A DNA stretch of 64,000 nt from Luteococcus sp038433135 (lineage in GTDB: Bacteria; Actinomycetota; Actinomycetes; Propionibacteriales; Propionibacteriaceae). Below the pieces are notes generated by a model that worked only from the letters and a program-made list of their open reading frames with translations, had not been told where the DNA came from and did no database searches. A program made the translations under genes and the position numbers. The stretch spans positions 124,001 to 188,000 of the forward strand of contig NZ_JBCDMV010000002.1 of assembly GCF_038433135.1 (NCBI RefSeq). The letters are read 5' to 3'. How positions within the stretch are numbered: the first letter of the stretch is position 1; each line of letters starts with the position of its first letter. Of the stretch, positions 46,743-55,187 are shown piece after piece.

Positions 46743-48320
46743 TCAGCCGCGGAGCAGATCGCGTCGCTGGTAGCCGGCCAGGCCCACGCCAAGCCCCAAC
46801 ACGCAACCCACTGCCAGAATCCAGATGGCCGTCGCATTGGCTGACTCAACGGGTAGCTGCCCCACCCAGTGCAGGGGCGAGAGGTCCCGGGCCCACTCCG
46901 GCAGGCGCAGCGGCTCGCCGAGCAGGCCCACCACCAAGGCCCACGCGACGGGTAGCCAGACCGCTGCCCGCCATCGCGGTACGGCGGCCACCAACAGCGC
47001 ACCCAGGGCCACCAGCGCCAGGCAGGGCGCGAGCAGCTCCACGCCGGCCCGGGTCGCATCGTCCAGAGAGGCGCGGGAATCCATCACCTGCCACTGGGTC
47101 AACCCCAGCGCCGCGGAGGATCCGAGCAGGGTGACGGCCGTAGCTGCCAGTCCCAGACCGGTGAAGGCCAGCCACCACCGGCTTCGGGGCGGGCGGCCGG
47201 CGGCCAGCAGCCCCGTCCGGGCCGAGGCCTCCTCCGTGCCCAAGCGCAGGACCACATTCAGCCCGGCCGAGGTTGCCATCAGGGAGCAGCACAGCAGGCC
47301 CATCACGGTGGACAGGTGGCGGGCATCGCCGCCGAAGGCCTGGGCCAGGCTGGGATTGGCCTGGACGGCATCGACGAATTCCTGGGACATGGCACCGATC
47401 GCGCCCGACCAGACCAGCGTCCCCAGCAGCCAGCCCAGCAGGCCGCCCCCGCACAATCGCCAGGCCAGACCCCACGGGCTGGCCAGCGCAGCCCTGGCCG
47501 TCGCGCTCCCCAGGCGCTGCGGGAACATGCCCGAACCCAGATCCCGTCGGGCACAGACCAGCGCGGCCAATCCCACCCCGGCAAGTGACTTCACCACGAA
47601 GGCGATCACGGGCCACCACTGCCACCGTCCCCACGGATGGGCCTCCGCCACCCAGCCCAGCGGGCTCAGCCAGGTCAGCCGGAGATCGAGCCCGTCCACC
47701 ACGGCCCGGCCCAGGAAGAAGACCAGGATCGCGACCAGCCCGGCCGAGGTGGCGGTCCGGGAACTGGAGGCTACTTGGGCCAGCACCAGCCCGAGGGTGC
47801 TGAAGCCGATCCCGGACAGGCCCAGAATCAGCAGGTAGCGCGCGCTCCCGCTCAGCGGGAAGTCCTGCGCAGCCAGTCCCGCGACTCCCAGACCGCCGAA
47901 GAGCAGCCAGGCCAGCGCGCAGGAGAGGGCCGCCGCCAGGGGAACCGCGGTTCGGGCGATCCGGCCGGAGGTGACCAGCTCCAGAATCCCCGAATCCTCC
48001 AGCCGTCGGGTCAGCCGGACGGCCATCAGCAGCCCGATCAGCGGGATGGCCAACTGCCCCATGAAACCCACCTCATAGGCGGCGATGCCGCCCAGCGTGT
48101 CCAGGTCATGGCCGCGCCCGTTAAAGGCGGCCGCGGCGGGGGATGCGCCCATCGTCTCTCGGTAGACGGCCCGCTGCTCCGCCGCCGGATAGAGTTTCGC
48201 GATGCCGCCAGCGACCGCGCAGACCAGCCCGGCGAGCAGCACCGGCGCCACCAGCAGCAGGCCGCGGGTGGTTCGCCACTGCAGCCGCACCAGCTGCCAG
48301 ATCCCCGTCGCGCTGGTCAT
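46743..48320 (-). CDS. ABC exporter permease subunit
   Basis: The 525-residue protein has about twelve hydrophobic spans in two related halves, each beginning with a region like LVRLQWRTTRGLLLVAP and with GFSTLGLVLAQVASSSRTA, as in two-fold ABC-2-type exporter permeases (tetronasin-type efflux) of Actinobacteria. It forms the membrane channel for the ATPase encoded immediately upstream, with which it overlaps by four bases. The substrate is unknown; drug or lipid export is usual for the group. Confidence 0.82.
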   Translation of the reverse strand: MTSATGIWQLVRLQWRTTRGLLLVAPVLLAGLVCAVAGGIAKLYPAAEQRAVYRETMGASPAAAAFNGRGHDLDTLGGIAAYEVGFMGQLAIPLIGLLMAVRLTRRLEDSGILELVTSGRIARTAVPLAAALSCALAWLLFGGLGVAGLAAQDFPLSGSARYLLILGLSGIGFSTLGLVLAQVASSSRTATSAGLVAILVFFLGRAVVDGLDLRLTWLSPLGWVAEAHPWGRWQWWPVIAFVVKSLAGVGLAALVCARRDLGSGMFPQRLGSATARAALASPWGLAWRLCGGGLLGWLLGTLVWSGAIGAMSQEFVDAVQANPSLAQAFGGDARHLSTVMGLLCCSLMATSAGLNVVLRLGTEEASARTGLLAAGRPPRSRWWLAFTGLGLAATAVTLLGSSAALGLTQWQVMDSRASLDDATRAGVELLAPCLALVALGALLVAAVPRWRAAVWLPVAWALVVGLLGEPLRLPEWARDLSPLHWVGQLPVESANATAIWILAVGCVLGLGVGLAGYQRRDLLRG

Positions 48321-49237
48321 TGCTGCTCCTTGCCATAGTGCTGCCAGAACAGCTCGTCCAGGCTGGCGGGTGTGACGGTCAGGGTGGTCGGCCGTTCGCT
48401 CGTCAGGGTCTCCACCACGTCGACGACGGATTCCGGGCGGACGCTCAGGCTGAGGTGCAGCCCGTCGCGGCTGGTCTCACGGTGCGTGACCCCAGCCAGC
48501 GCGGCGCGGGCGGGCAGCGGGGAGCTCAGTCCGGCCTCGATCCGGACCAGGGCTCCGGCGCGAAGGGCGTCCAGCGTGTCGGTGACCACGGTCTGGCCAG
48601 CGCGGATGATGGTCACCCGGTCGCACAGCTTCTCCACCTCGGCCATGATGTGGCTGCTCAACAGCACGGTGCGGCCCTCGTCGGCGATCTCCCCGATGGT
48701 CTGGATGAAGCGCTCCTCCATCACCGGATCCAGCCCGGAGGTCGGCTCATCCAGCAGGAGCAGCTCCGCCCGGGTGGCCAGGGCGGCGATCAACGCGACC
48801 TTCTGCCGGTTCCCCTTGGAGTAGGTGGCGGCCTTGCGTCGCGGATCCAGCTCGAACCGATCGATCAGTTCCGCGCGTCGGGTGGGATCGAGGCTGCCCT
48901 GCAGCCGGCCGATCAGGTCGATGCACTCGCCGCCGCTCAGGCTGGGCCACAGCGCGGTGTCGCCCGGCACGTAGGCGAGCCTGCCGTGCAGGTCGGACGC
49001 CTCGCGCCACGGGTCCCGACCGAAGAGGGTGAGGTTGCCGCCGTCCAGTCTCAGCTGGCCCAGGATCGCGCGGATGGTGGTGGACTTCCCGGCGCCATTC
49101 GGGCCGAGGAATCCGTGCACTTGGCCCCGGGAGACCGTCAGGTCCAAACCGTCGAGGGCGCGGACCCGGCCGAAGGACTTCGTGATCCCCCGGGCATCGA
49201 TTAGCAAGTGGCTGTCATGTGAGAGTGACTTTCTCAT
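48317..49237 (-). CDS. ABC exporter ATP-binding subunit
   Basis: The 306-residue ATPase has Walker A GFLGPNGAGKSTTI, Q-loop region YVPGDTALWPSLSGGE, signature YSKGNRQKV (a known variant of LSGGQ in drug exporters), Walker B LLLLDEPTSGLDP and the switch histidine in LLSSHIMAEVEKL. A C-terminal domain of about 85 residues follows. It is the first gene of the exporter operon and is divergent from a TetR regulator whose probable operators lie in the shared region. Confidence 0.92.
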   Translation of the reverse strand: MRKSLSHDSHLLIDARGITKSFGRVRALDGLDLTVSRGQVHGFLGPNGAGKSTTIRAILGQLRLDGGNLTLFGRDPWREASDLHGRLAYVPGDTALWPSLSGGECIDLIGRLQGSLDPTRRAELIDRFELDPRRKAATYSKGNRQKVALIAALATRAELLLLDEPTSGLDPVMEERFIQTIGEIADEGRTVLLSSHIMAEVEKLCDRVTIIRAGQTVVTDTLDALRAGALVRIEAGLSSPLPARAALAGVTHRETSRDGLHLSLSVRPESVVDVVETLTSERPTTLTVTPASLDELFWQHYGKEQQ

Positions 49238-49272
49238 GGCTCAAGGGTAGACCAAGGTGGGAGTCACTGTCA
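49220..49272. promoter_or_regulatory. Inverted copies of AGTCACTSTCA between exporter and TetR gene
   Basis: AGTCACTGTCA occurs on the plus strand at 49262-49272, and AGTCACTCTCA on the minus strand at 49230-49220, overlapping the first codons of the ATPase gene. The 10 of 11 identity and inverted placement between divergent genes suggest operator half-sites for the TetR regulator. Confidence 0.4.
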
Positions 49273-49316
49273 GGATTTGATGTGGACGGATCAGGTGAGC
49301 GACGAGAGGAAGCTGG

Positions 49317-49898
49317 ATGCCGGGGCTGCGGGAACGCAAGAAGGCCGCGACCATGCGGGCGGTGCAGCAGCAGGCCGTGGCGCTCTTTCGGGAGCGTGGC
49401 TTCGACGCGGTCACTGTCGAGCAGGTGGCCGAGGCCGCGGAGGTGTCGCCGTCGACGATCTACCGCTACTTCGGCACCAAGGAGGGCCTGGTTCTGCACG
49501 ACCAGTACGACGACGTCATCCTTGAGGTTCTGGAGCAGCGGCTGGCCGCGGGAGTGCCCTTCTTGCGGGCAGTGTCCGACGCGCTTGCCGCCATCGGTGA
49601 GGGGCACTTTGCCGATGACCTCGAGGAAACCGTCTTCCGGATGGACCTGTGGCTGCAGCACCGCGGCGTTCAGGCTGCGGCTGGGGTCTACCTGGTCGAG
49701 GTGACGGAACGCGTGGCCGAACTGCTGGACGGGGCCGGGATCGGAACCAGGGCAGAGGCGCGCTTCGTGGCAGCCGCCACCATCAACGGGTTCATCGCGG
49801 CCATCCGTAGTTGGTACGAGGACGGTGCGGTGCGCCCGGCCGAGGAGTATGTCCGCGAGGGGTTGGCTGCCTTGGGGCGGTTGCTCGTCGAGTCGTGA
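49317..49898 (+). CDS. TetR-family regulator of the divergent ABC exporter
   Basis: The 193-residue protein has a typical TetR DNA-binding domain: TMRAVQQQAVALFRERGFDA, VEQVAEAAEVSPSTIYRYFG, TKEGLVLHDQYD. The ligand domain resembles the actinobacterial TetR_C group with conserved DLWLQHRGVQAA. GAGAGGAAG is placed about six bases before ATG 49317. It probably represses the adjacent exporter, as is usual for this arrangement. Confidence 0.88.
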   Translation: MPGLRERKKAATMRAVQQQAVALFRERGFDAVTVEQVAEAAEVSPSTIYRYFGTKEGLVLHDQYDDVILEVLEQRLAAGVPFLRAVSDALAAIGEGHFADDLEETVFRMDLWLQHRGVQAAAGVYLVEVTERVAELLDGAGIGTRAEARFVAAATINGFIAAIRSWYEDGAVRPAEEYVREGLAALGRLLVES

Positions 49899-49909
49899 CC
49901 GGAACAATG

Positions 49910-49985
49910 CCCCTCGACAGGCTCAAGGATCGTGGTCGGTTCCCTGCCCGGAGCAACGTCACCACGGTGGCCGAGCCTGTCGAGG
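49910..49985. repeat. Paired copies of the dispersed palindromic repeat
   Basis: Left arm CCCCTCGACAGGCTCAAGG (from 49910) and right arm GGCCGAGCCTGTCGAGG (to 49985) face each other between the convergent TetR and DUF4287 genes. Confidence 0.8.
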
Positions 49986-49996
49986 TCCCTGGCGGC

Positions 49997-50572
49997 TCAG
50001 CCGTTCTGCTCGTAGGCGGTTGCCAGAAACTCTCTAGCCCGGACGACGGCCGCCTGCGGCTCGGTTTCCGCATCGAAGCGCAGCCAGTGGGTGGCCTGGG
50101 CGAACCCCTTCGCGGGCTCGAGGCCGTCTGGGGCCTCGGTGAAACGGAGGCCCAGCCGCACGGTCAGCCGCGGGCCCGGCCCCACGGCGGCAAACTGTCG
50201 CCTCCGCACGATCGGCGTGTAGGTGGCACGACCCTCGACATGTGCCTCCGGCCCACAATCCTGGGCGGCGGCCACCAGGGCGTCGTGGATGGGGCGCAGC
50301 GGCGCATTCTTCCCGGCATACATCTGGTTCGCGAACTGCTCCGGCGTGGGCATCGTCCAGCCCGCGCGACCGGCCACCTCGAAGGCGATCGCCCACTGGC
50401 TGTTCTGCGCAATCCCGTGCACATCCCGTAGCCACCGGCGCACGGCCAGCTGGTCGATTGGGTCCAGCCCGGAGCTCTGCTCCACGATGTCGACCCACTC
50501 GTCGAGGCTGTGTCCGGTGCGCTCTCGCATGGACTCGGCCACCGCGGCGGCCATGGTTTCGGGGGATGCCAT
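49997..50572 (-). CDS. DUF4287/DUF5655 domain protein
   Basis: The 191-residue protein begins with a DUF4287-like helical segment (MAAAVAESMRERTGHSLDEW, then WLRDVHGIAQNSQWAIA) and continues with a DUF5655-like domain (PIHDALVAAAQDCGPEAHVE, then YTPIVRRRQFAAVGPGPRLT). Both domains occur together in small bacterial proteins of unknown function, related to the YdhG/YobT-type DUF1801 fold. It starts at ATG 50572, 67 bases from the divergent dnaX start. Confidence 0.75.
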   Translation of the reverse strand: MASPETMAAAVAESMRERTGHSLDEWVDIVEQSSGLDPIDQLAVRRWLRDVHGIAQNSQWAIAFEVAGRAGWTMPTPEQFANQMYAGKNAPLRPIHDALVAAAQDCGPEAHVEGRATYTPIVRRRQFAAVGPGPRLTVRLGLRFTEAPDGLEPAKGFAQATHWLRFDAETEPQAAVVRAREFLATAYEQNG

Positions 50573-50626
50573 GGCGCAATTCTGCTGCAGCGGGCTGGTG
50601 GCGCGAAAACTGTCGGAGGCGTCAAC

Positions 50627-50632
50627 TAGGGT
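50627..50632 (+). promoter_or_regulatory. -10 box of a leaderless dnaX transcript
   Basis: TAGGGT lies seven bases before GTG 50640 and no Shine-Dalgarno sequence is present, so the transcript probably begins on or next to the start codon. Confidence 0.5.
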
Positions 50633-50639
50633 TCAGGAC

Positions 50640-53405
50640 GTGGACGACGACTACGAGAACGAGCTGGGTCTCGAAAGCGACGACGGCTTCTTCGAGCAGG
50701 GCGGCCCCGGGCTGTTCGGCGAGGAGCCGCCGGTGGCTGACGCCCGCCCCGCGGTCACCCAGGAGCCCGACGACGGGCTGGCGGATGACCCGGAGGACGA
50801 ACTCCTGCTGGGCGGCGCCGATGGCCTGAACGCCGAGTCGACACCGATGGCCGAGCCTGTCGAGGCCCAGAGCAGCAACGCAACCACGCCGGTGGAACCA
50901 GTCGAGGCCCCCACCGAACTTGCCGCGCCCGCCTCGAAGCACCAGCCTCGCGCCGTCGACAATGCCCCCGCGGCGCCGCTGGCCCTCTACCGCCGCTACC
51001 GGCCGGAGAACTTCGCCGAGGTGATCGGGCAGGAGCATGTCACCGATCCGCTGCAGCGTGCGTTGACCAACAACAAGGTCAACCACGCCTACCTGTTCAG
51101 CGGCCCGCGCGGCTGCGGCAAGACCACCAGCGCCCGCATCCTGGCGCGTTGCCTGAACTGTGAGCAGGGGCCGACGCCCGCCCCCTGCGGCGAATGCCAG
51201 AGCTGCCGGGATCTGGCCCGTGGTGGCAATGGTTCGATCGACGTGATCGAGATCGACGCGGCCAGCCATGGCGGTGTCGAGGATGCCCGTGACCTGCGGG
51301 AACGCGCCTTCTTTGCGCCAGTGCACTCGCGCTACAAGATCTACATCATCGACGAGGCGCACATGGTGACGGCGCAGGGCTTCAACGCCATGCTGAAGCT
51401 GGTGGAGGAGCCGCCGCCGCACGTGAAGTTCATCTTTGCGACGACGGAGCCGGAGAAGGTGATCGGCACCATTCGTTCCCGTACCCATCACTACCCCTTC
51501 CGGTTGGTTCCGCCGAAGGTGCTGCAGAACTACCTGGCGACGCTGTGCGAGGCGGAGGGGGTCAGCGTGGATCACACGGTGCTGCCGCTGGTGGTGCGCG
51601 CCGGCGCCGGATCGGTACGTGACTCGCTCAGTGTGCTGGACCAACTGCTCGGCGGCGCCGCGGCCGAGGGGGTCAGCTACGAGCAGGCGTCCGCGCTGCT
51701 CGGCTACACGCCCGACGCCCTGCTGGACGAGATCATGGATGCCTTTGCCGCGGGGGATTCCGCGGGTGTCTTCGCAACGATCGACAAGGTGATCGAGGTG
51801 GGGCAGGATCCGCGGCGTTTCGCGGAAGACCTGCTGCGTCGCCTGCGTGACCTGGTGATCGTCGCCGCGGTGCCCGACGCGGTGGCCACCGGCCTGATCG
51901 ACGTCTCCGGTGATCAGGCGGAACGGCTCGAAATCCAGGCCAACGGGATGGGTGCGGGCGAGTTGACCCGTGCCGCCGAGGTGATTGCCACCGGCCTGAC
52001 CGAGATGCGCGGCACCACCGCGCCCCGGCTGCACCTGGAACTGATGTGCTCCCGGGTGCTGCTGCCCGGCGCCGACGTGGACGGCCGCGGCATCCACGCC
52101 CGGTTGGACCGTCTGGAGCGTCGGATCGGGATGCCCGGGGCCCCGGCTCCGGCCGATCCCGGTGCCGTCAGCTGGAGCCCCGACGACCTGGGCGGCGTCG
52201 CCCCGCACGCCTCGGCCCCGCAGATCTCCGCACCGGATTCCCGGGAGTCGGCGGCACCGCAGGCGTCCCGGCCACATTCGCAGGCCGCTCAGCGTCCGGC
52301 CCAGCCCGAGGACGGGCGGGAACCGACCGTCTCGCACGACTCCCGGCCGCTGCGCACCGCACCGCAGCATTTCGAGGACGCACCGCCGCCCGAGCCCGCA
52401 CAACAGCGGCCGGCTCCGGAGCAGGGCCAGCGCCCGGCGGCTGCCCAGCAGGGCCAGCGCCCCGCTGATCCTGCTTCCCACCAGGGGCAGCGAACGGCCT
52501 CGCCGACGATGGGACAGCGCCCGGCCCAGGGCGATCCCGCCCAGCGCGCCGCCGGGCAGCCGTCGGCAGCGCAGGTGCTGGCCCAGCAGCCCGCGGCTGG
52601 TCGGCCCGGCTCCACCATCGGCGCCACCATCGGCGTCGGCGATGTCCGACGGCTGTGGCCGCAGGTGCTGGAGGAGGTCAAGTCTCGGCGTCGTTTCGCC
52701 TGGATCCTGCTCAGCCAGAATGCGCAGGTGGTGGATGTCCGCGACGGTGTGCTGGTGCTCGGCTTCAGCAATGCCGGTGCCCGGGACCGGTTTGCGTCGG
52801 GCGGCAGCCAGGACGTGTTGCGCGACTGCATGGTGGAGGTGATGGGCGCAGACCTGCGGGTGGACGCCATCATTGACGGCGGCGGCCACCCTGGTGGCGG
52901 TCCCTCGGGTGGTTCGGGCGGTGGACAACCCGGTGGCGGTTCCGGTCGTGGGCCCCAAGACGGTGGCAGCCAGGGCGGTGGAACGCCCGGAGGCGGTGAA
53001 CCAGCCCGGACCGATTGGCAGCACCAGCCCGCTCCCGACCAGTCGGCCGGACCCGGATCTGAATATCCGGCGCCGCAACAGGCCCCGTCGGATGCGACAC
53101 CCGGCCCCGCAGCGAGCCCGCCCGGGCCAGTGTCGCCCTACCACGACGACCCAGGGCCGCGCACGCCGCCGAGCGCGCCGGAGCCGCCGCCCGAGCAGGT
53201 CGACTCGTCGCGGTGGACCGAGCAGGCCCGGCAGAACATCCGCCCGACCGCATCAGGGCCCAGCGCACCCGAGGTGGAGGTGGACGAATCCCAGCTGGTC
53301 AGCGAGGACGACGAGTCGCTCGACGAGTCGGGGGAGTCCGCCCACGAGCTGATCACCCGTGCTCTGGGTGGGGTTGTGATCGCCGAGGAGGAAGCCGGCG
53401 TCTGA
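50640..53405 (+). CDS. dnaX: DNA polymerase III subunit gamma/tau
   Basis: DnaX is the clamp-loader ATPase of the replisome. The 921-residue product has an acidic 115-residue N-terminal extension before the usual start LALYRRYRPENFAEVIGQEH; then Walker A FSGPRGCGKTTSARILA, a four-cysteine zinc site (CLNCEQGPTPAPCGECQSC), Walker B IYIIDEAHMV and the SRC-type motif ATTEPEKVIGTIRSRTHH. Domain III ends near residue 500. The C-terminal region has QGQRPA-type and glycine-rich repeats around a tau-like domain (PQVLEEVKSRRRFAWILL), and an acidic end. GTG 50640 is the best start; part of the extension is coded by the dispersed repeat. Confidence 0.93.
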   Translation: MDDDYENELGLESDDGFFEQGGPGLFGEEPPVADARPAVTQEPDDGLADDPEDELLLGGADGLNAESTPMAEPVEAQSSNATTPVEPVEAPTELAAPASKHQPRAVDNAPAAPLALYRRYRPENFAEVIGQEHVTDPLQRALTNNKVNHAYLFSGPRGCGKTTSARILARCLNCEQGPTPAPCGECQSCRDLARGGNGSIDVIEIDAASHGGVEDARDLRERAFFAPVHSRYKIYIIDEAHMVTAQGFNAMLKLVEEPPPHVKFIFATTEPEKVIGTIRSRTHHYPFRLVPPKVLQNYLATLCEAEGVSVDHTVLPLVVRAGAGSVRDSLSVLDQLLGGAAAEGVSYEQASALLGYTPDALLDEIMDAFAAGDSAGVFATIDKVIEVGQDPRRFAEDLLRRLRDLVIVAAVPDAVATGLIDVSGDQAERLEIQANGMGAGELTRAAEVIATGLTEMRGTTAPRLHLELMCSRVLLPGADVDGRGIHARLDRLERRIGMPGAPAPADPGAVSWSPDDLGGVAPHASAPQISAPDSRESAAPQASRPHSQAAQRPAQPEDGREPTVSHDSRPLRTAPQHFEDAPPPEPAQQRPAPEQGQRPAAAQQGQRPADPASHQGQRTASPTMGQRPAQGDPAQRAAGQPSAAQVLAQQPAAGRPGSTIGATIGVGDVRRLWPQVLEEVKSRRRFAWILLSQNAQVVDVRDGVLVLGFSNAGARDRFASGGSQDVLRDCMVEVMGADLRVDAIIDGGGHPGGGPSGGSGGGQPGGGSGRGPQDGGSQGGGTPGGGEPARTDWQHQPAPDQSAGPGSEYPAPQQAPSDATPGPAASPPGPVSPYHDDPGPRTPPSAPEPPPEQVDSSRWTEQARQNIRPTASGPSAPEVEVDESQLVSEDDESLDESGESAHELITRALGGVVIAEEEAGV
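50841..50909. repeat. Two direct copies of the dispersed repeat arm inside dnaX
   Basis: ATGGCCGAGCCTGTCGAGG (about 50847-50865) and the worn copy GTGGAACCAGTCGAGGCC (about 50892-50909) encode MAEPVEA and VEPVEA in the N-terminal extension of DnaX. Both run in the same direction, unlike the facing pairs in intergenic regions. Confidence 0.7.
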
Positions 53406-53420
53406 CCCGCGCAGAGAACT

Positions 53421-53449
53421 CAACCCCGTTCCCCGAGCCTGTCGAGGGG
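53421..53449. repeat. Dispersed palindromic repeat arm before the glycerate kinase gene
   Basis: CCCCGTTCCCCGAGCCTG followed by TCGAGGGG lies between the dnaX stop and the glycerate kinase start, about 25 bases upstream of the latter. Confidence 0.75.
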
Positions 53450-53474
53450 CCATCAGCATCCAGAGAGGTCAAAG

Positions 53475-54641
53475 ATGATCCGCACCATCGTTCTGGCGCC
53501 CGACTCCTTCAAGGAGTCGCTCACCGCCAAGCAGGTCTGTGAGGCGCTCGAGGCGGGCTTCCGGCAGACCCTGCCGGAGGCGACATTCCTGCACGTCCCG
53601 ATGGCCGACGGCGGTGAGGGCACGGTGCAGTCGCTGGTGGATGCCACCGGCGGTGAATTGCGCACCACTACGGTCGACGGCCCGTTGGGGGATCCCGTCG
53701 ACGCCACCTGGGGTGTGCTGGGTGACGGCAGCACGGCGGTGATCGAGATGGCCGAGGCGAGCGGGCTGGGTCTCGTTGCGCGTGACCGACGCGATCCGCG
53801 CCGGGCCTCCACCCGCGGCACGGGCCAATTGCTGCTGGCCGCGCTGGATGCCGGGATGCGCCACATCGTGCTGGGCATCGGGGGCAGTGCCACCAATGAC
53901 GGCGGTGCGGGGCTGGCCCAGGCTCTGGGCGCCCGGCTGCTGGACGAGGCTGGTCAAGAGCTGGCCCCCGGCGGTGCGGCACTCGCCGCGCTGGCCGGCA
54001 TCGAGGCTTCCGGGCTGGATCCGCGGTTGGCCGAGACCGTGGTCGAGGTGGCCTGCGATGTCAACAATCCCCTGTTCGGCACGGAAGGAGCCAGTGCGGT
54101 CTACGGTCCGCAGAAGGGTGCCGACCCTGAGTGCGTCGCCGAGCTGGATGCCGCGCTGGCCCACTACGCCCAGCTGGTCGAGCGAGATCTGGGGCAGCGG
54201 GTTGCCGACGTCGCCGGGGCCGGTGCCGCGGGCGGGCTGGGCGCCGGTCTGCTGGCCTTCACCCCGCACTGTCGGCTGCGGCCCGGGATCGACATCGTCG
54301 TGGAACAGTCCCGGCTGGCGGACACGGTGCAGGGCGCGGATCTGGTGGTCACCGGCGAGGGGCGGATGGATTCGCAGACCCGCTTCGGGAAGACCCCGAA
54401 GGGTGTCGCCGACGTCGCCGCCGCCGCTGGCGTGCCGGTGGTTGCGGTCGCCGGCTGCCTGGGGGAGGGCGCGGAGGTGCTCTACGACGAGGGTTTCGCC
54501 GCGATCGTCCCGATCCTTGGTGGTCTGGCGCCGCTCGACGAGGTGCTGGCCGACGGCGCGGCCAACCTCACCCGCACCGCACGCAACATCGGCGCGCTGC
54601 TGACGCTCGATGGCGCAAGAACTGTCGGAGCGACCACGTAG
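53475..54641 (+). CDS. Glycerate kinase (GarK/GlxK type)
   Basis: Phosphorylates D-glycerate to 2-phosphoglycerate (class I or II by family). The 388-residue sequence has APDSFKESLTAKQVCEALEA, VPMADGGEGTVQSLV, HIVLGIGGSATNDGGAGLAQ, VACDVNNPLFG and VVTGEGRMDSQTRFGKTPKG, all hallmarks of the GK1 family. AGAGAGGTC upstream of ATG 53475 gives a fair ribosome site. Its position between dnaX and ybaB is not part of the usual replication cluster; it may be an insertion into it. Confidence 0.93.
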   Translation: MIRTIVLAPDSFKESLTAKQVCEALEAGFRQTLPEATFLHVPMADGGEGTVQSLVDATGGELRTTTVDGPLGDPVDATWGVLGDGSTAVIEMAEASGLGLVARDRRDPRRASTRGTGQLLLAALDAGMRHIVLGIGGSATNDGGAGLAQALGARLLDEAGQELAPGGAALAALAGIEASGLDPRLAETVVEVACDVNNPLFGTEGASAVYGPQKGADPECVAELDAALAHYAQLVERDLGQRVADVAGAGAAGGLGAGLLAFTPHCRLRPGIDIVVEQSRLADTVQGADLVVTGEGRMDSQTRFGKTPKGVADVAAAAGVPVVAVAGCLGEGAEVLYDEGFAAIVPILGGLAPLDEVLADGAANLTRTARNIGALLTLDGARTVGATT

Positions 54642-54736
54642 GCTGGCACCGATCTGCCGTAGGCGTGGCGGTCACCCAGATTTCTCAGTACAGATGACGT
54701 CAACCCCCGGGATGATCCCGCAACGAGAGGAATGCC

Positions 54737-55054
54737 ATGTTCGGTGAAGGTATGGACATGAATGGTCTGCTGGCCCAAGCCCAGGCGATGCAGGCCCAGC
54801 TGCAGCAGGCCCAGGACGAACTGGCCAATTCCACCTTCACCGGCACCGCCGGTGGAGACCTGGTGGAGGCCACCATGACCGGCGCCGGTGAGCTGACCGG
54901 CCTGGTGATCAAGCCCGAGGCAATCGATCCCGAGGATGCCGAGGGCCTGGCCGATCTGGTGCTGGCCGCCGTCCGCGACGCCTCCGCTCAGGTGCAGGCC
55001 AAAGCTGCGGCTGTCATGCCCGCCATGCCGGACATGGGCAGCCTCGGCTTCTGA
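54737..55054 (+). CDS. ybaB: YbaB/EbfC-family nucleoid-associated protein
   Basis: A 105-residue protein with the YbaB pattern: GLLAQAQAMQAQLQQAQDEL as N-terminal helix, then VEATMTGAGELTGLVIKPEA and DLVLAAVRDASAQVQAKAAA. These small dimers bind DNA and are normally between dnaX and recR, as here. AGAGGAA upstream of ATG 54737 gives the start. A TAGGCT box at 54638-54650 may be the promoter of this unit. Confidence 0.93.
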   Translation: MFGEGMDMNGLLAQAQAMQAQLQQAQDELANSTFTGTAGGDLVEATMTGAGELTGLVIKPEAIDPEDAEGLADLVLAAVRDASAQVQAKAAAVMPAMPDMGSLGF

Positions 55055-55072
55055 GCGTCCCCGCTTCGCGAG

Positions 55073-55169
55073 GCCTCGACAGGCTCGGCCATCGTGGTTG
55101 GGTTGGCTGCCAACCTCGCCACGACTCCGAGGCAGAAACCTCACCACGGTCCCCGAGCTCGTCGAGGGG
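55073..55169. repeat. Paired copies of the dispersed palindromic repeat (reference copy)
   Basis: Left arm CCTCGACAGGCTCGGCCATC with GTGGTTGGG and right arm CACCACGGTCCCCGAGC with TCGTCGAGGGG lie 37 bases apart between ybaB and recR. The two arms are mutually complementary over most of their length, so the transcript can form a long hairpin. This is one of the best-preserved doublets. Confidence 0.85.
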
Positions 55170-55187
55170 CACTTCTGAAAGGCAATG

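Noticed and set aside
50622..53144. 840-codon open frame opposite dnaX
   Set aside because: Shadow of dnaX codon bias; no family features.
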